A DNA stretch of 9,602 nt. It comes from an uncultured Oscillospiraceae bacterium. GTDB taxonomy: Bacteria > Bacillota_A > Clostridia > Oscillospirales > Oscillospiraceae. Below are positions 7,201 to 9,602 of this stretch, piece by piece. The translations under genes and the position numbers were made by a program. The stretch covers positions 1-9,602 of the forward strand of contig CAKTZK010000057.1 of NCBI GenBank assembly GCA_934635515.1. The letters run 5' to 3'. The stretch's first letter is position 1; the number at the start of each line of letters is the position of its first letter. A model generated the notes under the pieces. It was not told where the DNA came from. It made no database searches and was given only the letters and a program-made list of their open reading frames with translations.

Positions 7201-7737
7201 TATCTGAAGCTCTTAAACGACGCGGTGCTGGAGCAGCAGGGAAAGTCCGCCGAGATACGGCCCGAGTGCGCCGCCGATCTGACGGTGGCGGCCTATATAC
7301 CGGAGCACTACATCCCCCAGGCCAAGCAGCGGATGGACCTGTACCGGCGCATCGCCGCCATACGCACGGCGGAGGACTCCGGAGACATCTTAGACGAGCT
7401 GCTGGACCGCTTCGGCGACCCGCCCAAGGCGGTGACGGCGCTGCTGGACGTGGCGCTACTGCGCTCGGACGCGGCCAATGTGGGGATATGCGACATCTCC
7501 CAGAAGGGAAATCAGCTTATTTTCCGGTTTACGGACCGGGTGGACCCACCCAGTCTTCTGGCGGTGTGCTCTATGGCGTCCTATAAGGGCAGGCTGCTGC
7601 TGCACTCCGGCGGACAGCCGTATCTGTCCCTTTATCTGAAAGAAAAAGAAAATGCCCTGCAGGCCGCCTCGGCCCTCACCGAGAATCTGCGGCTGAAGCA
7701 GGAGGAAAAGACTGCCGATAAAGCGGAAAAAAAATAA
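4201..7737 (+). CDS. mfd: Transcription-repair coupling factor
   Basis: Superfamily 2 DNA translocase that pushes stalled RNA polymerase off DNA lesions and recruits UvrA for nucleotide excision repair. The 1178-residue product matches full-length Mfd (1177 in B. subtilis). Order of domains: UvrB-like N-terminal region (about 1-350, with VEGPGQFALRGGILDVF near 167-183), a linker region, the CarD-like RNA polymerase-interaction domain (about 495-575, LTPGDLVVHQHHGIGRF), then the RecG-like motor: Walker A GDVGYGKT (653-660), DEEQ (754-757), SATPIPRT (780-787), the GIDIPNVNTLI strand and motif VI QIRGRIGRS (924-932), followed by the RELEIRG-like translocation segment and the C-terminal TRCF domain (about 1010-1150). 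The start is TTG, supported by GGAAAGGAGG with 7-nt spacing and no better in-frame ATG nearby. No missing motifs or frameshifts. It is followed by the foldase gene after 34 bp, probably in one operon. Confidence 0.97.
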   Translation: MSGLLQELLLLPEVEHIRRELAGGCRSAMMTGLSPVHRVQLSAALSRAMERPLVLVCADERECERFAGDIESLLGVQALRLPGREMHLRPAAVASRQWDYRRIAALHRMLAEQPRVILTTAEALCQRCIPPEVLESAVRVLEPGQRYDLAQLCRDLTDAGYTRCDQVEGPGQFALRGGILDVFSPEGEQPIRCDFFDDEIDALGRFDPGTQRRTENIERAVLLPAAEVLPAVRPEAAEDLEKAARHYEKKEKTAQLCAALRADAAALRAGVIPGGSDRYMAAVYEKFACGADYLPKNALVCVSESGRVAEGLKQWLWQRHQDIVTAEESGVLAGEFSRLQWDEAELVRFLGDFPVCQMESLPTSRFLLEPKAMVQVAAKQLSVYGGSLETAVTDLTHYLTSGYRVLVLCGGRVRAENLQRLLRERKIPAALDFSGDAMPKKGQALISLGTLSAGSEYPGLQLAVLTEGQLTARVSGKEPRRKAAPKNDPTRQKLQSYADLTPGDLVVHQHHGIGRFVAMMRLPVDGVEKDYIKIAYAGSDCLYVPATQLDLVSKYIGTGEDTGHTKLNKLGGTEWAKTTYRAKAAARDLAKGLIDLYARRQRLEGFAFSPDSPWQQEFEEAFPYTETDDQLRCIREIKDDMEQPRPMDRLLCGDVGYGKTEVALRAVMKCILDGKQAAILVPTTVLAQQHYATAVSRFRSFPVTVEVLSRFRSGKQAKDILERTAQGKVDLLIGTHKLLQKNVAFHDLGLLIIDEEQRFGVTAKEQLRQRSAQVDTLTLSATPIPRTLNMALSGIRDMSAIEEPPRDRQPVQTYVMEHDWGILAEAMRREIDRGGQVYYLHNRVENIESAAGRIRQLLGDEVSIGIAHGKMSESQLSRVMQDMADGEIQVLVCTTIIETGIDIPNVNTLIIEDADRMGLSQLHQIRGRIGRSARRAYAYLTYRQGKILTEVASKRLTAIREYVEFGSGFKIAMRDLEIRGAGNLLGAEQSGYMTSVGYDMYLKLLNDAVLEQQGKSAEIRPECAADLTVAAYIPEHYIPQAKQRMDLYRRIAAIRTAEDSGDILDELLDRFGDPPKAVTALLDVALLRSDAANVGICDISQKGNQLIFRFTDRVDPPSLLAVCSMASYKGRLLLHSGGQPYLSLYLKEKENALQAASALTENLRLKQEEKTADKAEKK

Positions 7738-7771
7738 CGGGCGGCAAGCCCCATACAGAAGGAGAAAAAAT

Positions 7772-8896
7772 ATGAAAAAGCTACTCATCCGTTTCTTTGC
7801 GGGCCTGCTGGCCTCGGTGCTGCTGGTGACGGGCGTGTCCCTGCTGGGCAATATGCCCAACGGCAAGCGCACCGACGGCATTTTCTACGAAGCCAGCGGC
7901 ATCCATCCCGACGCGGTGCTCATGACCGTGAACAAGCAGTCCGTTACGGCGGAGGAATTCCTGTACTGGCTGGCCTACGACTGCGACTACCTGGCCTCCT
8001 ACATGGGCGGCAACGTGGACTTTGACACCGCCGTCAGCGGCAGCATGACCTACGGCCAGTATGCCCTGGAGGACGCCCAGCGGACGGTGACCCTCTACGC
8101 CGTGGTGCGCGACTGGGCCCAGAAGGCGGGCATTACGCTCTCGGAGGAGTCCCAGGCCCAGCTGGACGCCCAGCGCCAGCAGTATGTGACCTACTACGGC
8201 GGCGAGGAGGGCTACGCCAAGCAGCTGCAGCTCATGGGTCTCACGGACGAGGGCTTCCAGCAGATCAACCGGGTGTATTTCCTCTATGCCCAGCTTTACA
8301 GTGCCTACTGCACCGAGGGCGGCGTCCTCTACCCCGCCCAGGAGGAGATCGGCAGCTTCGCCAAGTCCCATGAATACTACACCTTCCTGCCCCTGCACTG
8401 GTCCGTTACCGGCACCGAGGACACCGACGCAGCCACCCTGGCCCAGGCGGAGGCTGCCGTAGCACGCCTGCGCAGCGCCGAGGATAAGGAGGCCACCTAT
8501 CTGGAGATCGCCCAGGAGATGGCCCTGCAGGCCACCGCCGCCGGAGAGACCGCCGCTGCCGCCGACCTGGGCAGTGTCAATGCCGCCGCCCTGGCCGCCC
8601 TGGCGGAGGGAGAGGTCAGCGATGTGGTGCAGACCCAGAGCGGCTACTATGTGTTCGTGCGTAAGAGCCTAAACACGGCCGCCGTGGTGGACAAAATGTT
8701 CAACGCCACCCTGGACCAGATGCGCGAAAACGCCGGCGTGCGCTTTAACTGCCGCAGCTACGACAAGCTGGATGTGACCAAGTTCTATACCAAGCTGCAG
8801 ACCCTGCGCAGCCAGCTCACCGCCGCCGATACCGGCAGCGATACCGGCACAGACACCGACAGCAATGCCGGTACGGATACCACGCCCCAGTCCTGA
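7772..8896 (+). CDS. Membrane-anchored SurA/PrsA-like peptidyl-prolyl isomerase (foldase) family protein
   Basis: The 374-residue product has a short basic N-terminus and one hydrophobic segment (about residues 4-26), then a SurA_N-like start of the mature part (TVNKQSVTAEEFLYWL), helical regions, and a parvulin-like stretch around 190-305 that ends LAEGEVSDVVQTQSGYYVFV (GEVS at 280-283), a typical C-terminal rotamase motif. I infer that it faces the outside of the membrane and helps fold exported proteins. There is no lipobox cysteine after the hydrophobic segment, unlike lipoprotein PrsA, so it is probably a signal-anchor protein or is cut elsewhere. The parvulin domain looks degenerate: the usual HILV strand is replaced by FLPLHWSV and GGDLG is reduced to ADLGS, so enzymatic activity is uncertain. 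The last ~22 residues are an Asp/Thr/Ser/Gly-rich tail. AGAAGGAG lies 7 nt before the ATG. The 34-bp gap to mfd suggests co-transcription. Confidence 0.8.
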   Translation: MKKLLIRFFAGLLASVLLVTGVSLLGNMPNGKRTDGIFYEASGIHPDAVLMTVNKQSVTAEEFLYWLAYDCDYLASYMGGNVDFDTAVSGSMTYGQYALEDAQRTVTLYAVVRDWAQKAGITLSEESQAQLDAQRQQYVTYYGGEEGYAKQLQLMGLTDEGFQQINRVYFLYAQLYSAYCTEGGVLYPAQEEIGSFAKSHEYYTFLPLHWSVTGTEDTDAATLAQAEAAVARLRSAEDKEATYLEIAQEMALQATAAGETAAAADLGSVNAAALAALAEGEVSDVVQTQSGYYVFVRKSLNTAAVVDKMFNATLDQMRENAGVRFNCRSYDKLDVTKFYTKLQTLRSQLTAADTGSDTGTDTDSNAGTDTTPQS

Positions 8897-8922
8897 GAAG
8901 CCGGGGCAGCTTCGTCAAAACA

Positions 8923-8993
8923 ACGAAAGATACAGGCAGTTCATTGCCATAAGTAACAATTTTTGCCGTGAGAGATATTTTTGTATCTTTTGT
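8923..8993. repeat. 12-bp inverted repeat spanning the foldase-thiolase gap
   Basis: ACGAAAGATACA (8923-8934) can pair with TGTATCTTTTGT (8982-8993) through 12 pairs, one of them G-U, around a 47-nt loop that contains smaller pairings such as GGCA (8935-8938) with TGCC (8945-8948). It ends 3 nt before the thiolase -35 box. It may help end the foldase transcript or be a binding site; the T-run after it is short (four Ts), so it is not a classic terminator. Confidence 0.45.
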
Positions 8994-8996
8994 CCA

Positions 8997-9025
8997 TTGA
9001 CTATTGTTAAAAAAATGACTATTAT
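8997..9025 (+). promoter_or_regulatory. Sigma-A promoter for the thiolase gene
   Basis: TTGACT (8997-9002), a 17-nt spacer and TATTAT (9020-9025) give five of six matches in each hexamer at the best spacing. Transcription would start near 9032, leaving about 63 nt of leader. The 8-bp direct repeat TGACTATT occurs at 8998-9005 and 9016-9023, overlapping both boxes. Confidence 0.75.
9004..9021 (+). promoter_or_regulatory. Candidate Rex (redox repressor) operator in the thiolase promoter
   Basis: The known Rex consensus is TTGTTAANNNNTTAACAA. Here the left half TTGTTAA (9004-9010) is perfect and the right half ATGACTA (9015-9021) keeps four of seven positions. The site fills the spacer between -35 and -10, where a repressor would block polymerase, and thiolase/butyrate genes are established Rex targets in clostridia. 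The weak right half keeps confidence modest. Confidence 0.38.
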
Positions 9026-9029
9026 GGAG

Positions 9030-9050
9030 TTGCTTCCAAGATATAAGCAA
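9030..9050 (+). other. Stem-loop at the predicted 5' end of the thiolase mRNA
   Basis: TTGCTT (9030-9035) pairs with AAGCAA (9045-9050) around a 9-nt loop. It coincides with the predicted transcript start, so it could be a 5' stabilising hairpin. It is too short to be sure. Confidence 0.3.
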
Positions 9051-9094
9051 AGCCAAGCATTCAATTTTATCATATTATCAGGAGGAACAGTTTC

Positions 9095-9602
9095 ATGAAA
9101 GATCTGTATGTCGTTAATTGCTGCAGAACAGCCATTGGCTCCTTTGGCGGCTCTTTGAAGAACACGCCTGCTGCCGAGATGGGCGCCATCGTGGTGAAGG
9201 AGGCCCTCAAGCGCGCCAACGTCGCGCCGGAGAATGTGGACGAGGTCATGTTCGGCTGCATCCTTACCGCTGCCCAGGGCCAGAACGTTGCCCGCCAGGT
9301 CTCCATCAAGGCCGGCATCCCCTATTCTGTTCCCGCTTACACCGTGGGCATGGTCTGCGGCTCCGGCATGAAGTCCGTCATCGAGGGCGCACGCTCCATC
9401 CTGGCCGGCGACGCTGACGTGGTGGTCTGCGGCGGTACCGAGAACATGAGTGCCGCTCCCTATGCCTCCCTGGACGCCCGGTGGGGCGCTCGCATGGGCG
9501 ACAAGAAGATCGTGGACACCATGATCAAGGACGGCCTGTGGGATGCCTATAACAACTATCACATGGGCACCACCGCCGAGAACATCAACGACATCTGGGG
9601 CA
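9095..9602 (+). CDS. Acetyl-CoA acetyltransferase (thiolase), N-terminal ~169 codons (3' end outside window)
   Basis: Biosynthetic-type thiolase that condenses two acetyl-CoA to acetoacetyl-CoA, the first committed step of clostridial butyrate (or butanol) formation; also reversible in degradation. Visible: NCCRTAIGSFGGSLK at the N-terminus, AAQGQNVARQ (61-68 region), the nucleophile Cys88 in VCGSGMKSV, and GGTENMS. The residue pattern YTVGMVCGSG has Gly85 where many thiolases have Asn (TVNKVCGSG). The family is about 390-395 residues; the C-terminal His and Cys motifs lie beyond the window, so the exact substrate range cannot be checked here. The ATG at 9095 has a consensus AGGAGG (9080-9085) 9 nt upstream. 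It has its own promoter and a redox-type operator candidate. Neighbours to the right, perhaps crt, bcd, etf or hbd genes, are not visible. The thlA/atoB naming is left open. Confidence 0.93.
   Translation, partial: MKDLYVVNCCRTAIGSFGGSLKNTPAAEMGAIVVKEALKRANVAPENVDEVMFGCILTAAQGQNVARQVSIKAGIPYSVPAYTVGMVCGSGMKSVIEGARSILAGDADVVVCGGTENMSAAPYASLDARWGARMGDKKIVDTMIKDGLWDAYNNYHMGTTAENINDIWG

Noticed and set aside
8897..8913. Hairpin GAAGC/GCTTC at the end of the foldase gene as a terminator
   Set aside because: The stem is only 5 bp and is followed by GTCAAAACAAC, with no T-run.

Overview
The window looks like core chromosome from a high-GC, low-branching Gram-positive of the class Clostridia, most likely a gut Oscillospiraceae/Ruminococcaceae relative. 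Three things suggest this. The order prs-pth-mfd followed by a peptidyl-prolyl isomerase-like protein resembles the Bacillus/Clostridia prs-(ctc)-spoVC/pth-mfd neighbourhood. The signals are Firmicutes-type: AGGAGG ribosome-binding sites, extended -10 promoters and AT-rich intergenic islands between GC-rich genes. The intergenic space also carries families of short palindromic repeats of a kind common in these genomes. The genus assignment is inference; there is no rRNA here.

Layout. Minus strand, left side: the N-terminal ~332 codons of phosphoglycerate kinase (pgk, running off the left edge), preceded by ~450 bp made of two diverged tandem copies of a composite three-module palindromic repeat, then trmL (tRNA wobble 2'-O-methyltransferase) with its own promoter. 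An AT-rich divergent region at about 1944-2190 separates it from the plus-strand cluster. That cluster starts with an extended -10 promoter, a ~250-nt leader holding a possible 16-codon leader ORF that ends at the foot of a strong intrinsic-terminator-like hairpin, then prs (PRPP synthetase). Next come a second extended -10 promoter abutting a perfect 11-bp inverted repeat, pth (peptidyl-tRNA hydrolase), mfd (transcription-repair coupling factor, TTG start) and a membrane-anchored SurA/PrsA-type foldase. After an AT-rich gap with a good sigma-A promoter and a Rex-operator-like site, an acetyl-CoA acetyltransferase gene (thiolase) starts and runs off the right edge.

How the genes fit together. 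prs, pth and mfd serve nucleotide precursor supply, rescue of peptidyl-tRNA and repair coupled to stalled RNA polymerase; the foldase acts outside the membrane. Pgk and thiolase belong to glycolysis and to the condensation of acetyl-CoA that begins butyrate-type fermentation.

The proteins are ordinary. I see no undescribed multi-gene system. The points worth a second look are in the non-coding DNA: the prs leader/attenuator, the covarying composite repeats, the inverted repeat at the pth promoter, and the redox-type operator candidate in the thiolase promoter.
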